A stretch of 64,000 nt of DNA from Flavobacterium sp. Lineage in GTDB: Bacteria > Bacteroidota > Bacteroidia > Flavobacteriales > Flavobacteriaceae. Position 1 is the stretch's first letter. Each line of letters starts with the position of its first letter. Positions 16,042 through 24,077 of the stretch are shown piece after piece. The DNA lies in the NCBI RefSeq assembly GCF_027531705.1, contig NZ_JAPZSP010000021.1, positions 1 to 64,000 on the forward strand, given 5' to 3'. A program made the position numbers and the translations under genes. A model generated the notes under the pieces. The model was not told where the DNA came from. It saw nothing but the letters and a program-made list of their open reading frames with translations, and did not search any database.

Positions 16042-17142
16042 TTAGGAGAATTTTTTCTCAATAATTTCCATAAAACGCTCGGCATATTCTTCTTTGCCTT
16101 TCCAATCGTTATAGTCGGGTTTGACAAAATTATCTAAGAAATCTCGAGCTTCTTGCAACGAATCAAAAGTGATTAATTGTGACAAAACACGGTTGTAATC
16201 TTCGCTGTTGTCATCAAAAAGATGTTTCATAAAAGCTACACGATCGTTCAAACCAATGGTAAGTCCGCGCGAAATTTTATCGTTAAGATTTGGTTTATTT
16301 ATATATTCAGAAAGTTTGGAAGTTGCTTCTTTTTCTTTTCTTTCAGCTTCTAATTCTTCTGGTTTAACAAAAACTGGTTCGGCGTAGTTGGTTCCAAGAA
16401 AATCATCAAAAAGAACTTGCGCAGGTTTTTCAGTTTTTTCAACTTTAATATCTGCAGGTTCTTCGTTAATTTTAGAATCAAATGTTAATTCAAATTCGGG
16501 TTTAGTATCAGCTACTTTTTCTTCTTTAGTAGTTGAAAGCATTTCTAGTAATTCGTTTAATGGCTCAATTTTAGTATCAACTTCTGATTTTGCAGTTTCA
16601 ATAATTTCTTCATTTGTAACTTCTTCTTCTGGACTAGCTTCTTCAATAGTTTCTGCTACAACTTCTTCTTTTTCTTCTGCAATTGGTTCTTCAATAATAG
16701 TTTCTTCTTCAATTGGCTCTTCTTCTGCAACGATTTCTTCAACTGTAGTTTCTTCGGCAAGAACTTCTTCTTCAGCGACAATTTCTTCTTCAACAAGAAC
16801 TTCTTCAGGAATTTCTATTTCAACTTCAATTTTTTCTTCGGCAATTGGTTCTTCTATCGGTTCTTCAACCACTTTTTTAGATTTCTTTTCTGCTTTAACT
16901 TCTGTTGGAATTTCGGCTGCAACCTCTTTTTCTTCTAATGCAATGGCCAATTTTTCGGTGATATCTTCTTCTGAAATTTCGGCTTTTACTTGCTCGTAAT
17001 TGTCGCCGTAAAATTTCAAAACAGTCAATGCTTCATATAATTTTCGAGTTTCAAGATACAATTGATCTACTTCTGATTTGTTTTTCAGTTTCAAAACTCT
17101 ATGTGCAATACTGATTAAATCGGCTTCCAATCTTTTTTTCAT
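16042..17142 (-). CDS. Acidic low-complexity protein with conserved ends
   Basis: 366 residues in three parts. The N-terminal about 60 residues (EADLISIAHRVLKLKNKSEVDQLYLETRKLYEALTVLKF) are helical. Residues about 75-225 are an extreme Glu/Val/Ile/Ala repeat region (EEPIAEEKIEVEIEIPEE type), expected to be disordered. The C-terminal about 110 residues (KLSEYINKPNLNDKISRGLTIGLNDRVAFMKHLFDDN ... FMEIIEKKFS) look like a folded helical domain that recurs in Flavobacteriaceae at this place next to rsmI. The function is unknown. The purine-rich repeat produces a long Ser-rich antisense reading frame that is not a gene. Confidence 0.75.
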   Translation of the reverse strand: MKKRLEADLISIAHRVLKLKNKSEVDQLYLETRKLYEALTVLKFYGDNYEQVKAEISEEDITEKLAIALEEKEVAAEIPTEVKAEKKSKKVVEEPIEEPIAEEKIEVEIEIPEEVLVEEEIVAEEEVLAEETTVEEIVAEEEPIEEETIIEEPIAEEKEEVVAETIEEASPEEEVTNEEIIETAKSEVDTKIEPLNELLEMLSTTKEEKVADTKPEFELTFDSKINEEPADIKVEKTEKPAQVLFDDFLGTNYAEPVFVKPEELEAERKEKEATSKLSEYINKPNLNDKISRGLTIGLNDRVAFMKHLFDDNSEDYNRVLSQLITFDSLQEARDFLDNFVKPDYNDWKGKEEYAERFMEIIEKKFS

Positions 17143-17194
17143 AACTTTCTTAAATTATAGTAACTTGCTTATCTTAGTTGTACTAAATATTTTC

Positions 17195-17202
17195 TACATT
17201 TG
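17195..17202 (+). promoter_or_regulatory. Minus-7 box upstream of tdk
   Basis: TACATTTG matches TAnnTTTG, 90 bp before the tdk start. A TTG at 17178-17180 is somewhat too close for a minus-33 box. The leader in between contains short inverted repeats (GTAAAT at 17210-17215 against ATTTAC near 17226-17231). Confidence 0.4.
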
Positions 17203-17292
17203 AATCGATGTAAATGTAAAAAATATTTACGTCGTTTTGTTTCGATAACAAAGAAAAAAAACGAATCCTAATTAAAGGTATAAAAGTACAAA

Positions 17293-17922
17293 ATGTTTCT
17301 TGAAAATACAGTAAATCACGAAGAGCAATTTGGTTGGATAGAAGTTATCTGTGGTTCGATGTTTTCGGGCAAAACAGAAGAACTTATCAGACGACTAAAA
17401 AGAGCACAGTTTGCCAAACAAAAAGTTGAAATTTTCAAACCAGCCATAGATACTCGCTATGACGAGGAAATGGTAGTTTCTCATAATAAAAATGAAATTC
17501 GCTCGACACCAGTTCCAGCAGCAGCTAATATTTCTATTTTAGCTCAAGGTTGCGATGTTGTTGGTATTGACGAAGCGCAGTTTTTTGATGATGAAATTGT
17601 GAAAATTTGTAACGATTTGGCCAATTCTGGAATTCGAGTAATCGTAGCTGGTTTAGATATGGATTTTAAAGGAAATCCTTTTGGGCCAATGCCAGCGCTC
17701 ATGGCAACTGCCGAATATGTTACCAAAGTGCATGCTGTTTGTACCCGAACAGGAAATTTAGCACATTACAGTTTTAGAAAAGCCGACAATGATAACTTGG
17801 TGCTTCTAGGTGAAACCGAAGAATATGAGCCGTTAAGTCGTGCCGCTTATTACAAGGCAATGCGTGAAAATATTGAAGTAAAAAACGTTGAAATTCTAAG
17901 CAAACAGAAAGAAAATAAGTAA
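17293..17922 (+). CDS. tdk: Thymidine kinase (type II)
   Basis: Phosphorylates thymidine for salvage to dTMP. The 209-residue protein has the P-loop [14 protein letters not shown] (about residues 21-34), the FKPAIDTRY motif, DEAQFFDD as Walker B and the lasso region [19 protein letters not shown]. In E. coli-type enzymes this region has a CxxC and a later CxxH that hold zinc. Here only one Cys (CTRTG) remains and the second pair is absent (AAYYKAM), so the structural zinc is probably lost. It is the last conserved gene before the toxin-antitoxin pair. Confidence 0.95.
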   Translation: MFLENTVNHEEQFGWIEVICGSMFSGKTEELIRRLKRAQFAKQKVEIFKPAIDTRYDEEMVVSHNKNEIRSTPVPAAANISILAQGCDVVGIDEAQFFDDEIVKICNDLANSGIRVIVAGLDMDFKGNPFGPMPALMATAEYVTKVHAVCTRTGNLAHYSFRKADNDNLVLLGETEEYEPLSRAAYYKAMRENIEVKNVEILSKQKENK

Positions 17923-17928
17923 AAAATG

Positions 17929-17967
17929 TTGTTGTACGGCAACTTTTTGTAATTTTGTACGTATAAC
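17929..17967 (+). promoter_or_regulatory. Promoter and possible operator of the toxin-antitoxin pair
   Basis: TTG at 17929-17931 is followed after 18 bp by TAATTTTG at 17950-17957, a good Bacteroidota promoter, 29 bp before the antitoxin start. The heptamer TTGTACG occurs twice, at 17932-17938 and 17955-17961, flanking the promoter; the second copy runs into the palindrome TACGTA. Ribbon-helix-helix antitoxins bind such repeated sites to repress their own promoter, so autoregulation is inferred. Confidence 0.55.
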
Positions 17968-17985
17968 AATAAATTTAAAGTTATT

Positions 17986-18249
17986 ATGGACACTAAACTC
18001 ACTTTAAAATTAGATAAAGATGTAATTGAAAAAGCTAAGGAATATGCTGCCAAGCAAAAAATTAGCTTGTCTTGGATGTTTGAAAATTATTTAAGAGCAA
18101 TAGTATCTAGAGAAAACAAAAAAGAAAATTTTGAGGAAATTGAAATTTCAGATTTTGTAAAAAGTATTTCGCTTAAAAACGGCGGTATTCCTGCAGATTT
18201 TGATTATAAAAAAGAATATCAAGAGCATTTACTTGAAAAGTATAAATAA
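17986..18249 (+). CDS. DUF6364-like ribbon-helix-helix antitoxin
   Basis: An 87-residue protein. Residues 1-45 (MDTKLTLKLDKDVIEKAKEYA ... ISLSWMFENYLRAI) have the pattern of a ribbon-helix-helix DNA-binding domain: a short beta strand with alternating residues, then two helices. It resembles DUF6364 proteins that pair with PIN toxins in Bacteroidota. The remaining acidic/aromatic tail (EIEISDFVKSISLKNGGIPADFDYKKEY) would wrap the toxin. Its stop codon and the toxin start share one base (TAATG), so translation is coupled. Confidence 0.85.
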   Translation: MDTKLTLKLDKDVIEKAKEYAAKQKISLSWMFENYLRAIVSRENKKENFEEIEISDFVKSISLKNGGIPADFDYKKEYQEHLLEKYK

Positions 18250-18671
18250 TGAAAGTTTTTTTAGATACAAATGTAATGCTAGATTTTCTCGGAGAACGTG
18301 AACCTTTTTTTGAAATAGCTGAATCTATTATAAATAAAGCGGACAAAGGAAAATTAACGATTTTTGTTTCTGCTTTATCTTTTGCAACTTGTAATTATTT
18401 TTTATCTAAAAAATTTGGTGATTCAATATCAAAAGGGAAAATCATAAAATTTAAAATTTTATCAGAAATTGTCGCGCTTGATGAAATGATTATTGATAAA
18501 AGTATTCTATCTACTTTTTCAGATTTTGAAGACGGACTACAGTATTTTAGTGCGTTAAAAGCTAATTGTCAATATATTGTAACAAGAAATGAAAAAGATT
18601 TCAAAAACGCCGAAATTCCCGTTTTTAGTCCAAGTGATTTTTTAGAATTTTATTTGAATAATAAGCCTTGA
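18249..18671 (+). CDS. PIN-domain ribonuclease toxin
   Basis: A 140-residue VapC-like toxin. The PIN motifs are seen: Asp6 in VFLDTNVMLD at the start, an acidic pair in FSDFEDGLQYFSALKANCQYIVTRNEKDF (about residues 89-118) where the last Asp completes the Mg2+ site, and TRN/D as the usual end of the fold. Such enzymes cleave tRNA or other RNA when the antitoxin is degraded. The gene overlaps the antitoxin by 1 bp and its TGA overlaps the start codon of murF-alr (bases 18668-18671), which is unusual for a toxin next to an essential gene. Confidence 0.88.
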   Translation: MKVFLDTNVMLDFLGEREPFFEIAESIINKADKGKLTIFVSALSFATCNYFLSKKFGDSISKGKIIKFKILSEIVALDEMIIDKSILSTFSDFEDGLQYFSALKANCQYIVTRNEKDFKNAEIPVFSPSDFLEFYLNNKP

Positions 18672-21112
18672 CCATTTCACTCCAAAATATAATTTCTCTA
18701 TTAAACTCTCAAGTAATTGGAGAGATTACTAATGAAGTTATTGAAACCATTTCTATCGATAGTCGTTCTTTACAAAATGATGGCGAAACACTTTTTTTTG
18801 CATTAGTTGGTCCTAATCACGACGGACATATTTATATTGAAGAATTGATAAACAAAGGCGTAAAAGCTTTTGTGGTACATTATATTCCTGAAAATGTAAA
18901 AGGCAAAGCTGTTTTTTTAAAAGTTGAAAATACACTCGAGTCACTTCAAAAAATTGCGGCCTATTATCGCAGTTTATTTAATTTTCCAATTATAGGAATT
19001 ACAGGTAGCAACGGAAAAACCATCATCAAAGAATGGTTAAACTTCTTGTTAAGTCCTGATTATAATATTATTAGAAGTCCTAAAAGTTACAATTCGCAAG
19101 TTGGTGTGCCGCTTTCGGTTTTGGGAATAAACGAAAAGCATAATTTTGGCATTTTTGAAGCCGGAATTTCGACCAAAAACGAAATGCAAAAACTGCAAGC
19201 AATTATCCAACCAACTATAGGGATTTTGTCTAATATTGGTTCGGCGCACGATGAAGGTTTTGCAAATATTGGTGAAAAAATTAAAGAAAAACTAAAGCTT
19301 TTTTCAGATGTTTCCGTTCTAATTTATAACAAAAATAAAACGATTGACGCTTTTATAAAACCCGAAATAAAAACTTTTTCTTGGAGTTTTAAAGAAGCAA
19401 ATGCCGATGTTTTTATCTCAAAAAAATCGATTCTGGACAAAACAATTCTGGAAGTTAAAACAGCAACGACAAAGTTTGAAATCAAAATTCCGTTTCAGGA
19501 TGATGCTTCTATCGAAAATACGATTCAGTGTTTGATGGTTTTACTTTATTTTGGCTATGATTACAAAATAATTGAAGACCGAATGCAACTGCTTTATCCA
19601 GTAGAAATGCGTTTGAAACTAAAGAATGGCATCAACAATTCAACCTTGATAGATGATAGTTATAGCTCTGATTTTCAGTCGTTAAAAATAGCATTAGATT
19701 TTTTGGAGAATCAGAAACAGTTCAAAAAGAAAACACTTATTTTATCAGATATTTTTCAGAGTGGCTTGTCTAACGAAGAATTGTATTCGAATGTTTCTCA
19801 GTTGATTATTTCTAACAAAATCAACCGAATTATTGGCATTGGCGAAACGATTTCTAGTTTTAAAAACAAATTTCTGAATGCCATAACATATAAAAACACA
19901 GACGAATTTATAAAAGATTTTGATAGTCTAACTTTTGGCAACGAAACCATTTTGATAAAAGGCGCGCGAACATTTGAATTTGAAAAAATCGTGTCGCTTC
20001 TCGAAGAAAAAACACATGAAACCGTTCTCGAAATCAATCTGAACGCCATAAGTCATAACCTGAATTTCTTCAAATCCAAATTGAAACCCGAAACCAAAAT
20101 GATGGTAATGGTTAAAGCGTTTGGTTATGGAAATGGTGGTTTTGAAATTGCCAAATTGCTCGAACATCACAAAGTAGATTATTTGGGCGTGGCTTTTGCC
20201 GACGAAGGAATTTCGCTAAAAAATGCTGGAATTAAATTGCCGATTATGGTTTTAAACCCAGAAACGACGAGTTTTTCGGCTATTATTCAGCATCAATTAG
20301 AACCCGAAATTTATTCGATAAAAGGATTGAATGCTTTTTTACAAATTGCCAAACAACGCGGTTTGAAAAATTTTCCAATTCATATAAAATTAGATACCGG
20401 AATGCATCGATTGGGTTTTCAAGAAGCCGATTTACCCGAATTGATCGCTAAACTCAAAGAAACGAAAGTAGTAGAAGTTAAATCGGTTTTGTCGCATTTG
20501 GCAACTAGCGATGATTTGACGCACAACGAGTTTGCGCTTTCGCAAATTAGTTTATTTGAAAAATTGTCTTCAACCTTACTGAAAGAATTGAAAATCAATC
20601 CAATTCGACATATTTTGAATACTTCGGGAATTTCCAACTATCCGCAAGCGCAATACGATATGGTGCGATTAGGAATAGGACTTTACGGAATTTCTAACGA
20701 TGAAGAAGAGCAAAAATACCTTGAAAATGTAGGAACTTTAAAATCGGTTATTTCCCAAATACGAACCATCCAAAAAGGCGAAAGTGTTGGCTACGGAAGA
20801 CGCTTTATGGCAGACAAAACCACCAAAATTGCGACAATCCCAATAGGTTACGCCGACGGAATTTCGCGACATTTGGGTAATGGCGTTGGTTATGTGATGA
20901 TTAACAACCAAAAAGCACCTATTGTAGGAAGCGTTTGTATGGATATGCTAATGGTTGATATAACCAAAATTGATTGCAAAGAAGGAAACGAAGTCATCAT
21001 TTTTGGTGAAAACCCAACAGTAATAGTGATTGCAAAACTTTTAGAAACAATTCCTTACGAAGTCTTGACCAGTATTTCGCAACGTGTGAAAAGGGTTTTT
21101 TATAGAGAATAG
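18668..21112 (+). CDS. murF-alr: Bifunctional MurF ligase / alanine racemase
   Basis: An 814-residue fusion known from Bacteroidota. The N-terminal about 450 residues are MurF, which adds D-Ala-D-Ala to UDP-MurNAc-tripeptide: IDSRSLQNDGETLFFALVG, P-loop GITGSNGKTIIKEWL, and IIRSPKSYNSQVGVPLSVLG. The C-terminal part (from about residue 450, LEINLNAISHNLNFFKSKL) is a PLP alanine racemase with the lysine motif MVMVKAFGYGNGG and IKLDTGMHRLGF. One protein thus makes D-Ala and uses its dipeptide in peptidoglycan synthesis. The start is TTG at 18668, within the toxin stop; the N-terminus MTISLQ fits the family and the first in-frame Met beyond it would cut the domain. Confidence 0.93.
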   Translation: MTISLQNIISLLNSQVIGEITNEVIETISIDSRSLQNDGETLFFALVGPNHDGHIYIEELINKGVKAFVVHYIPENVKGKAVFLKVENTLESLQKIAAYYRSLFNFPIIGITGSNGKTIIKEWLNFLLSPDYNIIRSPKSYNSQVGVPLSVLGINEKHNFGIFEAGISTKNEMQKLQAIIQPTIGILSNIGSAHDEGFANIGEKIKEKLKLFSDVSVLIYNKNKTIDAFIKPEIKTFSWSFKEANADVFISKKSILDKTILEVKTATTKFEIKIPFQDDASIENTIQCLMVLLYFGYDYKIIEDRMQLLYPVEMRLKLKNGINNSTLIDDSYSSDFQSLKIALDFLENQKQFKKKTLILSDIFQSGLSNEELYSNVSQLIISNKINRIIGIGETISSFKNKFLNAITYKNTDEFIKDFDSLTFGNETILIKGARTFEFEKIVSLLEEKTHETVLEINLNAISHNLNFFKSKLKPETKMMVMVKAFGYGNGGFEIAKLLEHHKVDYLGVAFADEGISLKNAGIKLPIMVLNPETTSFSAIIQHQLEPEIYSIKGLNAFLQIAKQRGLKNFPIHIKLDTGMHRLGFQEADLPELIAKLKETKVVEVKSVLSHLATSDDLTHNEFALSQISLFEKLSSTLLKELKINPIRHILNTSGISNYPQAQYDMVRLGIGLYGISNDEEEQKYLENVGTLKSVISQIRTIQKGESVGYGRRFMADKTTKIATIPIGYADGISRHLGNGVGYVMINNQKAPIVGSVCMDMLMVDITKIDCKEGNEVIIFGENPTVIVIAKLLETIPYEVLTSISQRVKRVFYRE

Positions 21113-21120
21113 TTTTCAAG

Positions 21121-21173
21121 CGTCAGTTCGAGTTTTTTTGTGCAGTGTAACGAAGAAAAAAATATCGAGAACC
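21121..21173 (+). repeat. Dispersed intergenic repeat, copy 1
   Basis: The 53 bp element begins CGTCAGTTCGAGT and ends ATATCGAGAACC, with complementary T-rich and A-rich arms in between (TTTTTTT / AAAAAAA) that can form a hairpin. An inverted copy with the same ends lies at 60732-60798. It starts 8 bp after the murF-alr stop and may act as its terminator. Confidence 0.6.
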
Positions 21174-21226
21174 ATACAATTTATAATAAATTTAAAAAAG
21201 TAATATTTTTCATAAGAAAAAATAAT

Positions 21227-21234
21227 TACCTTTG
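21227..21234 (+). promoter_or_regulatory. Minus-7 box for the first LRR gene
   Basis: TACCTTTG matches TAnnTTTG and is 21 bp before the start codon at 21256. The bases after it (TTTGATTTTTAAA) recur before each of the four downstream paralogues, but there the TA of the box is replaced. Confidence 0.55.
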
Positions 21235-21255
21235 ATTTTTAAACACTTACATTTT

Positions 21256-24030
21256 ATGAAAAAATTCTACTTTACTTTAGTAACATTTCTTTTTTTAGCA
21301 GTTGTCAATGCGCAGATTGTGAATATTCCTGATCCAGTATTTAAGGCGAAGTTGTTGGCAGCGAGTCCATTTTCTTTTGGTAATCAGATTGCTTCTTCCC
21401 AAACACCCGTTTATAATTCTTCTACTGACTCTTGGACAGTTTCTTCATATATTAAAATAGACACAAATAATGATGGGGAAATTCAGGTTAGTGAAGCACA
21501 AACAATAAAATTTTTGAGAGTAGGTGGCAATGGTTTAGGCAATTTAGGTAATATAACCAATTTAGAAGGAATAGCTAGTTTTACTAATGTTATTTATTTA
21601 TATTGTAGTAGTAATGCACTTACTTCGTTAAATGTTCAAGGATTAACAAATCTTCAAACATTAAATTGTACGGATAATCAACTTACATCCTTAAATGTTC
21701 AAGGATTAACAAATCTTAAAGATTTACGTTGTGGAGGTAATCAACTTACTTCGTTAAATGTGCAAGGATTAACAAATCTTCAAAGGTTATATTGTAGTGA
21801 TAATCAACTTACTTCGTTAAATATTCAAGGATTAACAAATCTTCGAACATTAGATTGTAACTATAATCAACTTACATCCTTAAATGTTCAAGGATTAACA
21901 AATTTTCAAACATTAAATTGTATGTATAATCAACTTACATCCTTAAATGTTCAAGGATTATCAAATCTCCAATCATTAGATTGTAAACATAATCAACTTA
22001 CATCCTTAAATGTTCAAGGATTAACTAATCTTCAAACTTTGAACTGTATATATAATGGCCTTACATCCTTAAATGTTCAAGGATTATCAAATCTTCAAAC
22101 ATTAGATTGTTATTTTAATCAACTTACTTCGTTAAATGTGCAAGGATTAACAAATCTTTATTATTTAGATTGTTATTATAATCAACTACCTTCCTTAGAT
22201 GTGCAAGGATTAACAAATCTTCAAACATTAAATTGTATATATAATGACCTTACATCCTTAAATGTGCAAGGATTAACAAATCTTCAATCTTTGAACTGTA
22301 AAAGTAACCAATTATCATCCTTAAATGTTCAAGGATTAACAAATCTTCAATCTTTGAACTGTAACAGTAACCAATTAACTTCGTTAAATGTTCAAGGATT
22401 AACAAATCTTCAAACTTTAGATTGTAGTTTTAATCAACTTCCATCCTTAAATGTTCAAGGATTAACAAATCTTAATTATTTAGTTTGTAATGATAATCAA
22501 CTAACTTCCCTTTTTATTAAGAATGGTAATCCTCAAGGTTGGGTTCAGCTATGGTTTCATAATAATAATAATTTAGCTTATATCTGTGCTGACGAGGAAG
22601 ATTTAACGTATGTTCAAAATTTAATTCCAAACTTTTTAGCATCCTGTCAAGTAAACAGCTATTGCAGTTTTAATCCAGGTGGTACTTTTTACACCATTCA
22701 AGGCAACAACAATTTTGACGGCAACAACAACGGATGTGATACTAATGATTCAGTTTATCCAAATTTAAAATTTAATATAACCGATGGTACAAATACAGGA
22801 AGTTTGATTTCAAATTCAACTGGAAATTATTCTATTCCAGTTTCATCAGGAACTCACACCATCACACCGCAAATTGAAAACCCAACTTATTTTACATTAT
22901 CACCAAATAATGCGATTGTAACGTTTCCAACAGTAACTAGTCCAGCGATTCGAAATTTTTGTATTGTTCCCAATGGTACTCATCATGATTTAGAAGTGGT
23001 TGTTATTCCCTTAGGCGTCGCTCGTCCAGGATTTGATGCTAAATATAAAATAAAATATAAAAACAAAGGGACTACTTCAGAAAATGCAACTGTAATATTC
23101 AATTATAACGACGCTATTTTGGATTTTGTTTCTTCGATTGTTGCTCCAACTTCGCAAGCAACAGGAACTTTAACTTGGAATATTGGTGCAATTTCACCAT
23201 TTCAATCAGGTGAAATTTTGGTTACTTTAAATTTGAATTCTCCAACAGAAGCACCGCCAGTTAATGCTGGAACTATTTTAAATTACACAGCAACAGTTAA
23301 TGGAATAAATACTGATGAAACAACAATCGACAATACTTTTGCATTAAATCAAACAGTAGTAAATTCGTTCGATCCAAATGATAAAAAATGTTTAGAAGGA
23401 GTAACTATTAGTTCAAGCAAGATAGGAGAATATGTGCATTATCAAATCCGTTTTGAAAACTCGGGAACTTATCCTGCTCAAAATATTGTAGTTAAAGATA
23501 TAATTAACACAACAAAATTTGATGTTTCAACATTACAAATGACCGATGCTTCACATAGTTGCGTAACCAGAATTACCAATCCAAATAAAGTAGAATTCAT
23601 TTTTGAAAACATCAATCTTCCTTTTGATGATGCCAATAATGATGGTTATGTGGTTTTTAAAATCAAAACAAAACCAACGTTGGTTGTTGGAAATACAATT
23701 AGTAATTCGGCCAATATTTATTTTGATTATAATTTTCCAATAGTTACCAATACGGCAACTTCTACGTTTTCAGTTTTACAAAATGATACTTTTGAGTTTG
23801 ATAATTACTTCACCATCTATCCAAATCCAGTAGATGAAGTGCTAAATCTAACTACAAAACAAGCAACAGAAATTTATAGTTTAACAATATATAATCTTCT
23901 AGGGCAACAAGTGCAAACAACCACCAACCCAACCAATACAATTGATGTTTCAAGTCTAAAAACCGGAAATTATATTGTAAAAGTGGTTACAGACAAAGGT
24001 GTTTCGAGCAGTAAGTTTGTGAAAGAGTAG
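21256..24030 (+). CDS. LRR T9SS surface protein 1, long form
   Basis: 924 residues from the ATG that opens the signal peptide (MKKFYFTLVTFLFLAVVNAQ). Order: IVNIPD linker; an EF-hand-like loop DTNNDGEIQVSE (about residues 68-79); fourteen 21-residue leucine-rich repeats of the type LTSLNVQGLTNLQTLxCxxNQ; a cap IKNGNPQGW ... ICADEEDL; a Cys-containing CQVNSYCSFNPGG linker; an SdrD-B-like beta domain (FDGNNNGCDTND ... CIVPNGTHHDLEV); a DUF11/DUF7619-like domain (SFDPNDKKCLEG ... IYFDYNFPIVTNT); and a type A T9SS sorting domain (YFTIYPNPVDE ... SSSKFVKE). Binding of protein or glycan at the cell surface is inferred from the repeats. Confidence 0.88.
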   Translation: MKKFYFTLVTFLFLAVVNAQIVNIPDPVFKAKLLAASPFSFGNQIASSQTPVYNSSTDSWTVSSYIKIDTNNDGEIQVSEAQTIKFLRVGGNGLGNLGNITNLEGIASFTNVIYLYCSSNALTSLNVQGLTNLQTLNCTDNQLTSLNVQGLTNLKDLRCGGNQLTSLNVQGLTNLQRLYCSDNQLTSLNIQGLTNLRTLDCNYNQLTSLNVQGLTNFQTLNCMYNQLTSLNVQGLSNLQSLDCKHNQLTSLNVQGLTNLQTLNCIYNGLTSLNVQGLSNLQTLDCYFNQLTSLNVQGLTNLYYLDCYYNQLPSLDVQGLTNLQTLNCIYNDLTSLNVQGLTNLQSLNCKSNQLSSLNVQGLTNLQSLNCNSNQLTSLNVQGLTNLQTLDCSFNQLPSLNVQGLTNLNYLVCNDNQLTSLFIKNGNPQGWVQLWFHNNNNLAYICADEEDLTYVQNLIPNFLASCQVNSYCSFNPGGTFYTIQGNNNFDGNNNGCDTNDSVYPNLKFNITDGTNTGSLISNSTGNYSIPVSSGTHTITPQIENPTYFTLSPNNAIVTFPTVTSPAIRNFCIVPNGTHHDLEVVVIPLGVARPGFDAKYKIKYKNKGTTSENATVIFNYNDAILDFVSSIVAPTSQATGTLTWNIGAISPFQSGEILVTLNLNSPTEAPPVNAGTILNYTATVNGINTDETTIDNTFALNQTVVNSFDPNDKKCLEGVTISSSKIGEYVHYQIRFENSGTYPAQNIVVKDIINTTKFDVSTLQMTDASHSCVTRITNPNKVEFIFENINLPFDDANNDGYVVFKIKTKPTLVVGNTISNSANIYFDYNFPIVTNTATSTFSVLQNDTFEFDNYFTIYPNPVDEVLNLTTKQATEIYSLTIYNLLGQQVQTTTNPTNTIDVSSLKTGNYIVKVVTDKGVSSSKFVKE
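21619..22500 (+). repeat. 14 x 63 bp LRR-coding tandem repeat
   Basis: Exactly fourteen 63 bp units in frame. The core TTAAATGTTCAAGGATTAAC is identical or nearly so in almost all units; variation is concentrated in the six to seven codons around the Cys. Such homogeneity points to recent expansion or gene conversion, and copy number can change without shifting the frame. Confidence 0.9.
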
Positions 24031-24077
24031 CCAAATAGACAAACACACTTTTTTGATTTTTAAAACAATAAGAGTAC

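Noticed and set aside
16388..16999. 203-codon Ser/Thr-rich open frame on the plus strand
   Set aside because: It is the antisense reading of the Glu-rich repeat in the acidic protein gene upstream of rsmI; its composition follows directly from GAA/GAG codons and it has no promoter.
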